Part shown: piece after piece, positions 20,400 to 32,183 of the stretch
How the letters are laid out: every line of letters starts with the position of its first letter
How positions within the stretch are numbered: position 1 is the stretch's first letter
The notes under the pieces: generated by a model
The model's database searches: none
Told to the model about the DNA's origin: nothing
The model's input: only the letters and a program-made list of their open reading frames with translations
Made by a program: the position numbers and the translations under genes
Assembly: GCA_037447655.1 (NCBI GenBank)
Contig: JBBHKE010000775.1
Span: forward strand, 413,692 to 473,691
Direction of reading: 5' to 3'
DNA length: 60,000 bases
Source: Zygnema cylindricum
Taxonomy: Eukaryota; Streptophyta; Zygnematophyceae; Zygnematales; Zygnemataceae

Positions 20400-21031
20400 T
20401 CCTATAGGATGGTGCCACGTGTCATCTTCCTGTATTTTGGCGAAGTACTCCTATAAAAATCTTTATGGCATGCCGGCACTCACGCGTGCCGTTCGTTCGT
20501 AATTCGACGATCAATGTCGATCTTTTGATTTTAATGGCGCGAAGAATAATGTTGAAATTCAACGATCATCTTTCCGTGTTGACCATTGAATTTATACGGT
20601 CGTCATCTCGTTTGACCGTTGAAAAATGCGTCGTACTTTGCAAACCGTTGATCGCGAAACGACATTTGATTTCGTTTCGTTCATTTCGTGCGGTACTGTA
20701 TTTCGTGCGGTACTGTACGTTTCAATGTTTCATTTCGTTGAAATGTGTCGCCGCGTCATTTTATGAATACTTATCAAATATAATATTGGTATCGTTTCAT
20801 TAAGACCTAATGGATAAAGAGGACAGCTATTCCGTACGTATGATATCCGGAGGTCACAGGGTCAAATCCTGGTTCCGGCCATATATATTTTGCAGGAGCT
20901 CTGACTTATGTCTGTCTTCTGAGGCAGCCATGTGTGCCTGCCAGCTCTCAGTGACAACGACAAGTATGAGAACACTGTAGAATTCCCATAGATTGACTAA
21001 GAAGATAGATTATAAAATACCTTTTTGAACA
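20400..21031 (-). repeat. L1-related LTR fragment (minus orientation)
   Basis: It ends ...AAATACCTTTTTGAACA, the reverse complement of an L1 start with one change. It contains CCACGTGTCATC (reverse G-box), TATAAAAA near 20453 and, on the plus strand, a tRNA-like unit. The 3' end of the LTR (left side) is missing. It abuts the Cop3 gag frame at 21032. Confidence 0.65.
20806..21031 (+). promoter_or_regulatory. tRNA-like Pol III-type unit, plus strand (best tRNA-Arg resemblance)
   Basis: CCTAATGGATAAAGAGGACA (D-arm/A-box-like, about 20808), GCTATTCCGTACG (anticodon-loop-like, CCG in place) and CAGGGTCAAATCCTGG (T-arm-like, B-box GGGTCAAATCC) occur in tRNA order. After them come GGCAGCCATG, the hairpin TCTCA-GTGACAACGACAAGTA-TGAGA and CCTTTTTGAACA at the LTR end. 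It is not a functional tRNA, because the acceptor pairing is absent. Confidence 0.6.
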
Positions 21032-24000
21032 AAGCCCTTGTCAACATTTACAAGAGTGGTACGATTCAGCAGCAGAAGCTCGCAGATCAGAAGGTACAAG
21101 CATATGTGCACAAAGGGGGAAAGATGTTAGATTTTTGTAATGACTTGGCTTCGTTATTCATGGAGTTCGAGAGTGCAAGGAAAAGAGAGACTGAGAAAGA
21201 GAAGGTGAATACTTTGTTAATGAAACTCCAGATGATTATGAGAACATTGTTAACATGGTTCAAGATTTGTCAGATCATCTTTGGTACTGGAACTCCGTTG
21301 TAGGGATGATTTTGGTTCGGGAAAGCACAATTAAGATTTGTAGGGGAGGAAAGAGTGTTCAAGCATTGGTTGCTTGAACTAACTAGGGGGATAAGGATTC
21401 TAAAAAACCTTATGAGAACTTTGGTGGAGGAGGAAGAGGGAATCATGACGGATCTGGACCAAGGGCTCCGAAGGGGCTTTGCCATTTTTGTTAGAAGCCG
21501 GGATACTACATGGTGGAGTGCACTAAGTTGACGAAGTTGAGATTGAAGGAGAAACCGATTGGAAAACTAGCCGCAAGGAAAAAGAAAACATTTTTGGCGA
21601 CACAAGTTATGGGAGAGGACTCCGATGTTGAGGATGGAGAACTTCTCCTCAACGAGGAGTTAGAGGTGAAAGGTGAGCCGGAGATTCCAAGGAGGCAAAA
21701 GTGTGCTTTCAGTGGAGTGAAAGAAGCTCTTGAAGAAGGATGGATCATTCATTCAGGAGCCTCTATGCACATGTGCATAGACAAAGAAACCATTGTTTAC
21801 CAAAATGAGAAAGATCCCTACTATACAGATAGAGTATGGGGATGGGAGAATAGTGACCACTAATTTAGTGGGATCAGTAGATCTTAGAATCTTAGTTGAT
21901 GGTAAGACATCTACAATCTCTTTTTTTGATGTACTTTTGTTTCTTGAGTTGAACAAGAATCTTATCACTACATCGGTCTTAGATGATAAGGGTTTTGAGA
22001 CTTGTACTAAGAATGGAGTCTTTGTTGCTAGTTATGAGAATGAAGTGTACTTCACAGCTAAAAAGGGTAATCAAGGAATGTTTAGGCTGAATTTGAGTAA
22101 AAGAAAGACGGGAATCTACTATGCTAGTGTAAGTGATTTGATGATGTTGCATAAAAGTTTGGGACATGTGCATCTAGATAGATTGAAAGAAATGAAGAAA
22201 ATGGGTGTAGTGGAGGAAATACATTTTGGAGATAATGAGACCTTTGATGATTGTAGTGGGTGTGCTTAAGGAATAGCCCAGAGATTGCCTTTTCCAAAAG
22301 CCACAACATATAAGGGTGAAAAGGTTTTAGACTTGGTTCATATTGACATATGGGGACCGGCCAAAGTGCAAGTAGTTGGAGGGAAAAGATTTATGCTTAT
22401 TATCACTGATCATTGGTCTAGATACTCTAGAGTATATTTCTTGAAAAACAAATCTGAGGCTTTGGCTTATTTTAAGGAGTATAAAGCATGGAGTGAAAAG
22501 CTTCATGAGACACATATAAAGAGAGTGAGCAGTGATAATGGGGGGGAATGCACTTCTAATGAGTTTGAGGATTATTTGAAAGAGGAAGGGGTTCAACAAC
22601 AAAAGACTGTCCCAAAGAACCCCGAACTAAACGATGTTGCCAAGAGACTAAATCGGACATTAAGTGATAGTCCTCGTAGTATGTTGACAGATAAAAAGAT
22701 AAGAAAAAGTTTTTGGGTAGAAGTTATGAATTGTGCTAACTATCTCAAAAATAGAGTCCTTACCTCGGCTGTTAAAGGACAAACACCTTATGCAAGATGG
22801 ACCGGGAGAAAACCTAATATTTCACACTTAAAGGTGTTTGGAAGTCAAGTATTTAGTATAAACACAAAAAAATCTGATTGGAAGTTAGATACAAGAGGAA
22901 AGCCAAGATACATACTTGGGTATGATGAAAATGTAAAGGGGTATAAAGTTTATGATTTTGGAAGAGAATACATAATTCTAGTAAAACACTTGGTAGTTAT
23001 GGATGAAGGAAAGTCCATAGATCCCTTTAAGTACACTCAACCGGTCAGAATTAGAATTGAATCCAAAAAGGAGTCAGATTCAGATTCTTCTAACCGAACT
23101 TCGGTTTAGCCTGACCATGTAGAGGAAGAGGAAAAACTGACCTAGAGTGACCCTCTCTTGGAGTCACAACTTTTGGTTCAAACCGAAGAATAAATCGAGG
23201 AAAGACCCGAAATGGACGATGAACGTTCAGAGATGAACTCCACGGATAGGGGAGAAGTTGAAGTTGTTCGGAGAAACTTGAGATTACCCTCCATCCCAGC
23301 GTCAGAGTTTGAAAGATGAAGGAGAAGCAGCAAGAGAATTCAAGAGAGACAAGTGAACAACAAGGTAACTAAGCTGTCACATTTAAGCGAACCCCAAACT
23401 TACTCGGAAGCAGTTAATAGTTCGGAAGGTAGTAGATGGTTAACAACCATTAATGATGAGATGGCTTCTATTATAAAAGCAAACACATGGGAGTTGGTGT
23501 ATTGTCCTTTGGAAAAAAAGCCAATAGGATGCAAGTGGGTGTTTAAATTGAAACTCAATCCGGATAATACTATCGAGCGATAAAAGACCAGATTGGTGGC
23601 GAATGGGTTTACACAAAAGGAGGGAATCGATTATGAGGAGACCTTCGCTCTGGTTGTGAGATTACCCTTCGTTCGGATTCTACTTAGTCTAGCGGCAGCC
23701 GAATAAATGGAAGTGCACCATATGGACATCAAAACTGCTTTCTTACATGGAGAATTGGAAAAAGAGATCTTCATGCGACAACTTGAAAGATTTGTGGAAA
23801 AAGGAGAAGAAAGTAAGGTGTGCAGATTGATAAAGTCCCTTTGTATACTAAACCAAGCTCCACGCCAATAGAACAAGAAGCTGGACGAGTTTTTAACGAG
23901 TTTGGGATATATCCGAATCAGTTCGGATCATTACATCTACTTATTTGAGGATGAGGAAAGTATAATCTTCATTGCCATATATGTTGATGATTTCCTTGTT

Positions 24001-24803
24001 TTGAGTAAATCAATAGAGAAAATTAATAGATTGAAAAAAGAACTAAAGAGTAGATTTGAAATGAAAGATTTGGGGGAGACAAAGTATATTTTGGGAATTC
24101 AGATGGAGAGGGATAGAGAAAGAAAACAATTAGACTAACTCAAAAAGAAGCAATTGGAAATATGCTTGAAAAATTTCAAATGGATAAAGCAAATAGTTGT
24201 ACGACTCCAATGGACTTAAAGAAGGGAATTGAGGGGAGCTCAGAAGAGGGAAACTTGATCTTGGATAATGAGTTAAGACTTGAGGAAATTAAGTTCATGC
24301 AAACTATTCCGTACAGACCGGTTGTCGATAGTTTGATCTATTTTATAAATTGTACTCGTCTTGGTATAGCAGCAGCTATGGGAGTATTAACTAGGAGTAT
24401 GAATGAACCTAAGAAGAAAGATTGGGAAGCGCCCAAAAGGGTCATGCGGTACTTGATAGGAACAAGAGATCTATGGTTGCATTTGGGAGGGGATAATACT
24501 AACATCGCCAGTTGGAGTGATGCCAGTTATGAGGATGCTCCAAAGAGCAGGTGTACTTCTAGGTATCTGCTATATGTTGGGAATGGAGCTTGCTGTTGGA
24601 GCAACAACCAACAAAAGGTGATTGCTCAGTCCACCATGGAGGCTGAGTATATGGCCTCTTGTTTGGCTGTGAAAGAATTAATGTGGGTGAAATCTTTGCT
24701 TCAAGAATTGGGATATATGAAGAATGGAGTGCAAAAGATATTTTGTGACAATCAACCTTCAATTGCAATTGCAACAAACCCTTAGCATCACTAAAAAGCA
24801 AAG
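21032..24803 (+). pseudogene. gag-pol: Cop3: decayed L1-family copia gag-pol (no LTRs of its own visible)
   Basis: The order is normal: gag from ALVNIYKSG (21032), zinc knuckle CHFC*KPGYYMVEC (about 21480; stop, and His replaced by Tyr), protease IHSGASMHMC (about 21745; catalytic Asp replaced by His), GAG-pre-integrase (to 22269), integrase 22285-23109, linker, RT 23353-24138 (IAIYVDDFLVLS) and RNase H to 24785 (EAEYMASCLAVKELMW, FCDNQPSIAIATNP). In integrase the catalytic Glu context reads NDVAKRLNRT, so Glu is Lys. Many stops are present. The right end is cut after AAAAAGCAAAG by an L2 LTR. Confidence 0.9.
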
Positions 24804-25873
24804 TGTAGAAATTGATGGTTCCTTTTTAAGTAAAATCTTGGTCTAAATTGAAATACAGAAAGAAGCCGAGGCAGTCTATCTCTAACTTCTCTCTTCAACT
24901 CCCACACTTGTCGCAGTCACTAGGAAGTAGGAGTGGAAGCTAGAGCCATGGCTGCCTAGGCTATCCAGATGTTTACGGGAAATAGATTAGTTTATTTACC
25001 GATAAGTAGTTTATTTACTAAAAGGATAGATGTCGGCCTCCAGGATTTGATCGTGGAACCTGCAGGCCAGTAATCAGCCGTTAGCCTTTAGCTCTAACCG
25101 TTAAGTATAGAGATAGTGTTACGTATTATAGGGATTGATAATTAATTAAATATTAATACGTAGGATAATTCATTTACATGAAATAGTTTTACGGGAGACA
25201 TAGATCCAGTAATGTAAAAGTACGGATTACAGTACGTTTAAGAAACGAATACCGCGCATTTCTTTATTTACCGAAACAAATACTGCGCATATATTTATTA
25301 CGGCTACGATTAAATGTAAATTTAATCGGACGGCCGCAATTAAACGCCGAGATCGCGGAAGAGAATTTCGACGGTTTTTTATCATCGATACATCGGATGA
25401 CACGTGGCGGAATGAGATTGGAGAGCGGCATCTCCGAGGATTAAGGGAGCGAATCCGGAGATACCACGTGTCGACATTTAGGCCATGTCGTACAACATTC
25501 GTACAGAAAGTACAGCGACAGTTGTACTTTTGTGTACGGAGGAGTCATCTGATTGGCTCCGTACATCAGTAGATAGAGTCTGTGAGAGAGATAGGACTTA
25601 GAAAAATTAGGAGATAGGACCCTCTCTCCCACAAAGCTTCTATACAAAAGGTCAACATTGACCCTCCATAACTTACTGCTCAGGGGAGCAAATTCAGAGA
25701 TTCTTTTTCCTATCGACTCAAGGGAGTCATGCCTTCACACGAGTGAAGATGGTCAGCGTTTTTATCTGCCAGGGTGGCAATTGATCTTGCTGAAACACAA
25801 AGGGGTCAAGGTTATCCTAGAGGCTTTTTGGAAGTTGTCCACTCTGAGGACTTATTGAGGTCTCAGAGTTTCA
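24804..25873 (+). repeat. L2-family LTR (solo or recombined)
   Basis: TGTAGAAATTGATGG...GAGTCTCAGAGTTTCA-type ends, 1070 bp, and more diverged than the L2 LTRs at 45-58 kb. No primer site follows, and CAAAG (left) does not match TTGAC (right), so it is not a simple solo LTR with target duplication. It carries a degraded antisense tRNA-like unit: a B-box remnant near 25045, with TTAGCTCTAACCGTTAAG-type text near 25100. A TTGACCCTCCATAACTT leader is present. Confidence 0.8.
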
Positions 25874-25918
25874 TTGACTAGCTCCTTCGCTGGCTAAGGA
25901 GCTGGAGGAGGGAATTAT

Positions 25919-27436
25919 TGGGGTCACTTCACGCTAAGGGAGTATACTTCCCTTGTTTTCCTTTGGTCATCTTCACCTTTATTCTATTGCATGTTGTGTA
26001 TACATTTTTCCCTTCTCATCCATTTTCGTTTCTGTATATGTCTGGAGCATGACTTTGCTGGTTAGGATGCATGTTCGCTCTTTCTAGTTTCTCATGCACG
26101 ACAGTTGTCATGCTGCATGGTATTGGACGCAGGCGCGTACGACATTCTGCATGCGTGCACGATATTGCGCACGCACGAACGATATTGTGCTCGCGCACGA
26201 TATCGTGCACGCACGCGCGATATTTGGCGCGCGCGCATGATATCACTCACGGGCGCACGATATCATTCACGCACGCACAATTTTTTGACGTGCGTGTATG
26301 ATTTCTGGTCGCACGTGCGTCTGAGATTCATTTATGTTTGACGTGTACGCGATGCACGTATACGTCTAATGGAACAAGTACTAATTTCGTGCGTGGTATC
26401 GTTTTGTTTCGTGCGCAGGTACACACTTTTCAAGTATTTCGTGCGATACCCTTCATTTCGTGCACAGGTACCGCGATCTTGGAGTATAGACGCCAAGTAT
26501 CGTTTGGCGACGAAGCGCGATTTCCGGGAGCGTTGGCGACGCTTCAATGTACATTTATTCCTTAAAGTCGTGAACCCACGTAGGTTCACGCATGCATGTA
26601 GATAGGGAGGGTTTTTACCCTTGGATTGTGGATTTGTTAGAAGTACGGCAGAGGATGTTGGCCGCCTATTGGCCAACATCTTAAGAAGTTTCATTCATGT
26701 AAAGTAGACTAGACGTAGGCTAGTTTGGCGCTAGGCTTAGCTTAGTGTTACTTAGTCTATTTTTAGACTTATAATTTCTAGCTTTTGGACAAAAATTTTC
26801 TCTTGGCGGCGCAACTGTTTTCTTGCTTCCTCCTTGCCACCGATTGCCCACCATTTCCTTTCTTCTTGTTAGCTAGCGATAGATGTTAGTTAGCGTACGG
26901 ATTTTTCTCTCCTTGTGTTCTACCTCGTTTTTAATCCACACAGTTTCGGCCAAGTCGGAAGGTTTCCCTCCAAATTTGTCTTTTTGGCGATTGTTGGAGT
27001 GGAGGCTTGAGGCGTGGCATCTTGTATTAGGCTGCGCCGTTTTTCGGACAGCTGGACGGTTTGTTTAAGTGTATTTGTTTGTGTGGCATTTCAGTTGTCT
27101 TGTAAAGTGTTTTTTTTACCGAATCCAAATTTCTTGGTTTGGTTGAAAGTGTTTATTTTGCTGCATTGCTTTCCTATGAGATAACTCTTGTAAAGAATAC
27201 GTTGAAGACCCAAGGGCCTAGTGGCTACCTTGTGGCTTAGTATTAAATTATAGGGGTCACTTCACGCTAGGGGGGTATCTTTCCCTTGTATTCCTTTGGT
27301 CATTTTCACCTTTATTCTTTTGAATGTTGTATATACATTTTCCCCTTCTCATTCATTTTCGTTTGTATATATGTCTAGAGCATGACTTTGCTGGTTGGGA
27401 TGCATGTTCGCTCTTTCTAGTCTCTCATGCACGACA
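25919..27436 (+). mobile_element. Possible TRIM-like element with 185-bp direct terminal repeats
   Basis: The 185-bp segments 25919-26103 and 27252-27436 are about 90% alike. They run TGGGGTCACTTCACGC...CATGCACGACA (the second begins AG). Flanking pentamers ATTAT (25914-25918) and ATCAT (27437-27441) differ by one base. The 1.15-kb internal part has no convincing coding frame. A weak TGGTATTGGACG near 26119 could be a primer site, and no polypurine tract is visible. A chance direct duplication is the alternative. Confidence 0.4.
26128..26320. repeat. About 20-bp minisatellite with palindromic CACGATATCGTG core
   Basis: Around nine degenerate head-to-tail units of consensus CACGATATCGTGCACGCACG, with alternating pyrimidine-purine GCGCGCGC runs near 26230. 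Each unit is partly self-complementary. It lies just inside the left terminal repeat of the possible TRIM-like element. A related GCACGCACGAA text occurs in the L6 LTRs near 31190 and 33415. Confidence 0.7.
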
Positions 27437-27481
27437 ATCATGGCAGCATCTCAATGTGAAATAGAGAGGGCTAAAGGATTC

Positions 27482-27561
27482 CAAAAACTAATAGTTAGAG
27501 GCAGACCACCTATTCCTTTTTATATTCTAAAATTGACATAGAAAATATACAGATATCATCA
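27482..27561 (-). repeat. Cop4 3' LTR stub (L3), truncated
   Basis: AGTTAGAGGCAGACCACC...GATATCATCA matches the first 80 bp of the L3 family in reverse. Internal to it, CTCCCCTTATTTT is the complement of a polypurine tract AAAATAAGGGGAG. The remainder of the LTR is absent to the left. Confidence 0.75.
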
Positions 27562-28124
27562 CTCCCCTTATTTTTTAGTCTTGCTTTCTTCTCGGTTAAA
27601 AAAAAAAACAAAACAAAACTCCCCCCCATTCTATATTTCTTTTTCTTTTTCTTTTCCTCTCATAAAACTTTAATTGATTACCCCCGTGTTTGAAGAAGTG
27701 TATTAGACGAGCCAAAACAAACCTTGAATCTTGTTTATCAAATATTTTTTTTAGCATCCCATTTTTCATAAATCGGAACAAAGATTTTATCCACCTCATC
27801 TCTTTTCCATCCACACAAAATCCATTTTTCTTCTTGCAATTCAAACAGCCAGCCCCATCTCCAATTTGCAACACACACCCAGATGCTAACCGTTTTATAG
27901 ATGGCATCACTCCCATTAATGATGTCAAAACCATTACCCCCCAAATTTATCGAAAAATCAAGAGTCCCCACTAAGTTCCTCATAAAATCTACATCTTCCG
28001 AACTCATATTTTTATCCATGATACTTACCCCATTTTCTAAACTTTCCTCACTCTCTCCCACGGAATTCTTTCTACTGCCACTTTCTATTTTTATTCCCAA
28101 AATATATTTATCCTCCCATAAATT
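27562..28124 (-). pseudogene. pol: Cop4 RT/RNase H remnant (internally deleted)
   Basis: The minus-strand frames contain SLENGVSIMDKNMSSEDVDF and MRNLVGTLDFSINLGGNGFD. They correspond to the end of copia RT (LDNELGLEESKFMQ...) joined directly to the LWLHLGGDNTDI region before RNase H. The IPYRQVVGSLIYFMN block between them is deleted. After VCVANWRWGWLFELQEEKW the RNase H is also shortened. It was recognised by order and spacing against the other copias, with low identity. Confidence 0.55.
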
Positions 28125-29437
28125 TTAAATCAAATATTCCTCTTCTCCCCTATCCTTTAAAGCCCCTTTTAGATTAACTTCTCCCCTTTCTTCGGAATCC
28201 GTTGAAGTCTCTCTTTGTGACCAGCTTTCTGTTTCCAAAATATCTATGAAACTATCCTCAATAATTTGAACTCCCTCAAGTTTCTCCTCTCTCTTTAATT
28301 CCCGTATACCTCCAAAAGCACATTGTTGCTTTTGTGGAATTTCTGTGTGCTTTTCTTTCTTCCCTATATTACCAATTCCGAGAAGCTCCAAAATATCTTC
28401 ATCCTCGTTCTCCTCTTCCCCTTGTTCCTCCTCATCAAAATTCCAACTTCTAATTTCTTCCAAACAAGGACAATCCTCCATATAGTGACCCGACTCCCTA
28501 CAAAAGAAGCAAACCCACTTTTTCAAAGCTCCCCTTTCTTTTCCTCTCCCTCTCTTTCCACCATCACGCTTCCGCTCGTCATTGCCGTTCCTCTCATCAC
28601 GCTTCCGCAAGTCACCACCAGTTGTTAGTGCATTCACCTTGTTACTTCCCCTACAGAGCTCCAAAGTGTTTTCCCTCACAAGAATTATCCCCATGGTAAT
28701 GCTCCAAGTCTATAAGGAGCCATCTATTTCTTCCATACAGTTAATGAAGTTTTTGTACTCCTCTGGGAGTTTCATGATTAACGTGTTAATCTTTCTCTCC
28801 TCAGATTCAACATATCGCGTACTAGCAAACTCAACATATAACGCAACAATATCATTGTAAAACTCTATCATGCTACCGCCTTTATAAACATAGGCCTCTA
28901 TTTCCTATTTTACTAACTGCTACCTCTGTATAGTCTCACTCTTCAAAATCTCTCTTAGAGTTTCCCAAGTTTCTTAAGACTTCGTTATATTTAAAAGAGT
29001 GATAGCTATGCATCTAGACACATTTCTAAGAATGAAATGTTTTGCTATAGTGTTCTTATACTCCCAAGTTTTACTATCAGTTTTTTCAATTTTAGTTATA
29101 ACCCCTACAAGTGGGACCGTCGCCGAGAGCCTAGCTCCCCTCATCATAGGTATTCCTTTTCCTTTCTCCCCTTTTCCCCCTTCCATGGCAATGATTTTCC
29201 CATCACCTTCCGTTGCATCTGAAATCCGATTGGTTTCTGGGAAGCCCTAGATGAACCTCCGTAGTGAGCTCCACCAAAGCTTTGTGGCGGACACCACACT
29301 TGTCCCGAAATAATTTCCCATAAGTGCTTTTCGAAAAGGAATCCCTCCATCGAAAACTCCCAATAAGTGAAGTCTGTTCCATCAAACATAGGCACACTAC
29401 ATGGTGAGCCTATAACTTGAAACTAAGAGACCTCCAT
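28125..29437 (-). pseudogene. gag: Cop4 gag with pol deleted after the zinc knuckle
   Basis: The start (29437) is ATGGAGGTCTCT in the LTR, with a stop four codons in, then PMFDGTDFTYWEFSMEGFLF as in other gags. The zinc knuckle CFFCRESGHYMEDC (about 28480-28520) and the PQKQQCAFGGIRE block are followed directly by an acidic linker (TSTDSEERGEVN) that normally lies after integrase. Protease and integrase have therefore been lost. The 190-codon frame 28125-28694 is open across the junction. Expected role if expressed: a Gag-like protein without enzymes. Confidence 0.75.
29403..29417 (-). other. Cop4 primer-binding site (decayed)
   Basis: In element orientation AGTTATAGGCTCACC, three changes from GGTTATGGGCCCACC. 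It sits directly after the LTR end. Confidence 0.7.
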
Positions 29438-29931
29438 TCGTCCTCAGAGAAGGCAGCTCTTAAGAAGCTTATCTAGTTAGTGCCAACTCCAAGTTGATAC
29501 AAACCCAAATTATTGACCCCTTGACAATCAAAACCTCAATACAACTTCACCCTTGTGAAATAAGACTATCTGTGTGCTCAATTCCACCACAGAATGCAAA
29601 GTTAGAATATGAGTTTTGGACACATTCACCCACTTTGACTTTCCCTTATAAATACAGCAAACCTGGCAGGCAAAAACTCTGACAGACTACACTCCTGTGT
29701 AGCGTGGACTCCCTTGAGTGCGCAGCAAAAAGAATCATTTAATTTGGTTGACCGAGTGAGTTGTAATTAAATGGCAAAGTTTTCCTTATTTATATAGATG
29801 CTCTCTGGGAAAGAGGCGACTACCTACCAAAAAATTCTAAGTCCTATTTCCTCTCTTAAACCCCTTGTACTGAATTACTGTCCAATCATAGGACTGTAGC
29901 GCATATAAAGTACAAGTACCAGAGTACTTTA

Positions 29932-31258
29932 TGTTGTTCTTTGGTCTAAAATAGACCGCAGAAGCTACCCAAACTATCATGCAAAAAGCTAAGCAAAAAT
30001 AGGTCGACGAACAATCATTTGAAATGCATCCTCCATTTAACATACAACAACATTTAGGGTTTCATGGAATAATCAACATAAATAAACCATATGACAACAT
30101 CTAAGGTTTGATGGAATAATCGACATAAACAAACCCTAGGACAAATGCATAAACAATGCATATCAAACATATATAAAATAACATAAATAAATAATAAAGA
30201 CAAATGCATTTCATATAAACAAAAGTATAATCAAAGTATAATTTAAATAATCATTATATCATTCAAAGTGCATGACCTAATCGATAACCCTAAAAGTCTA
30301 CATCTTCGGTCCCCACTTTACTAACCAGCATTGATGATTAATTCCTAACCAAGCTCATTCCTATATTTATCCATAATAACATACTAAGAATTAATTAATC
30401 GTAAGCGTACACCTGAAAGTCAAGCAATCGTAAGCGTACACTTGTCTGCATAAACGACAAATAAAGACACACAAATTAAACTGTCTAAACCCTAAATGAT
30501 CACGTAAATAAAACCTGTCATATTCAACACTAATTTATTAATACGCAAAAGACAAAACATTGTTGCTCCAAATATTTACACCGACGCGTCCGCAAAATAC
30601 GCGTCATAAACGACAACTTGCTTAGTCACTCGTAGATAAATCCACGTAGTGAACCGACATCGCATATGTACGGTCCACCTAATAATACGTCATTAAAGAT
30701 AATGAGATCCCTTGAAAATATCAGCGGACGCCATCCGCCTTCCACGTGTACCACGAATCACTTGTCAAACAATCCGGGACGTCCAAAAATAAATATCGTG
30801 TGATTGACGCGATTTCGCGTCACCACTACATAAAAATCTCGGCGGCCTATATCCGCCGTCCGTCGCTCTTAATCGGCACCCTTGATGTCGCGCCGCGTGG
30901 TCATGAAAATCCACTTGTCGAAACCTCGTCAAACCATCCAAATTAGTCCGTACCGTTACTACGTACTTCGCCATAAATGCCGCTGACCAAATAAAAGTAC
31001 AACTGTCCAAAATTGATACGCCGTACCGGCGGCGTCCTTTTCATTAATGTGCCTGTCGCATTATATTTCGTACGGCCAACGTACATTTTCAAACACTTCG
31101 AATATTTCAATGTCACTTTAAATTCATCCGTACAATTACCCCCCAAATCCACAAATCTATTCGAACCTCCACACTACATCGCGTAAATGCGCACGCACGC
31201 GAACACGCGCACGCACGAAACGCTCCGTACGCACGAAACTAAGTTTTCAAAAACAACA
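29932..31258 (-). repeat. L6 3' LTR (1327 bp)
   Basis: Direct copy of 32184-33481. It carries an extra 29 bp because CGTAAGCGTACAC is present twice (about 30400 and 30429). Apart from a T/A difference in TATATTTATCC I noticed no other change. It contains GCACGCACGAA repeats near 31190-31235. Short open frames in it are repeated exactly in the other LTR and are not genes. Confidence 0.9.
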
Positions 31259-32183
31259 CTCCCCCGAAAAATTAGTCTCGTGCATCCATGGCGCCACGTC
31301 ATCAGCTGTCACCAATGTTACCAGCTGTCACACCTGCTTTCAACTGCCTTCTCCATTTTAATCCGCCATATTCCTCCAACAAAATTTTCCCACTTGTTCC
31401 ACCATCGCTTCCGCTGCCTCCACATACCATCGAGATTTCATAATACATAATATATATATTTTCATTTTCTTTTCTCTTTTCTCAACAATATCTAAATCCG
31501 AAAATTTCCCATAAAAATACATAAATAATAAACTATTTTCCGAAAATCAATTCTACCAATAATAAATAAAATTCCAACAAAAATTATCTCATTTTCCTCT
31601 AACTACCATAACAATTTCCAAAAATAAAACTTTCCAAGATTTCTCAATTTCGCAACCCGCGTACTTAATCCCACAAAATAAAACATTAAAAATAAAAGTA
31701 AATAAATTTTTTATTCTCTATCCCAATTTTAAGCTCTATTAATGTTACATTTCCGAAAACTACCAACAATCCGAAAAATAAAATCTCATAACATCGCATA
31801 ATTATAGATCCACAAATTCATATCTTTCACCAAATGCCACATCTCCACCTTTCGGATCTCTCCCCCAAATGTCGAATCTCCACATTTCGAAATGCTTCAT
31901 TAAAAATAAACATTTATTTTCCAAAACTAAAATATCGATTCTCAAAATAAATCATTTTCATTGAGGGTAGACATTTCGGCACTGTCACTAAGTTAACCCT
32001 TGGGGCGATGCAAGATTAAACTCGGCACATACCAACACTATGATAAGGCCGATCTCATGGGTACAAAGACACCATTACTGCAATACAACCAGCAAGAACA
32101 AAATTAACCCGCTACAATGCGTGTGACAAAAACCTACATCGACTTAACCTAACATATGATAGATGGGGTGTGGGCCCATAACC
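31259..32183 (-). other. L6 internal region, non-coding
   Basis: This 925-bp region has a polypurine tract at one end and a tRNA-Met anticodon-arm primer site at the other. It is AT-rich (about 31440-31960), with runs such as ATAATATATATATTTTC. The longest frame is under 90 codons and resembles nothing. The leader next to the primer site (31960-32168) is more mixed in composition and could hold a packaging signal. Confidence 0.75.
32169..32183 (-). other. L6 primer-binding site (half-tRNA type)
   Basis: GGTTATGGGCCCACA in element orientation, immediately next to the LTR edge. Complementary to the initiator tRNA-Met anticodon arm. Confidence 0.85.

Noticed and set aside
20806-20890. A real tRNA gene
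   Set aside because: A and B boxes and T-arm are present, but acceptor and anticodon stems do not pair, and the same degraded unit recurs at fixed position in LTRs.
25441-25858. Small frames in L2 LTRs (for example LLLRGANSEILF at 25658, 46458 and 57670)
   Set aside because: Conserved because they lie in the conserved LTR leader; not expected to be translated and differing in length.
24804-25873. Solo L2 LTR with target duplication
   Set aside because: Flanking pentamers CAAAG and TTGAC do not match, so only LTR identity is claimed.
26119-26130. Primer-binding site TGGTATTGGACG of the possible TRIM-like element
   Set aside because: Only the first six bases match tRNA-Met and the site is 15 bp from the repeat end; too weak to annotate separately.
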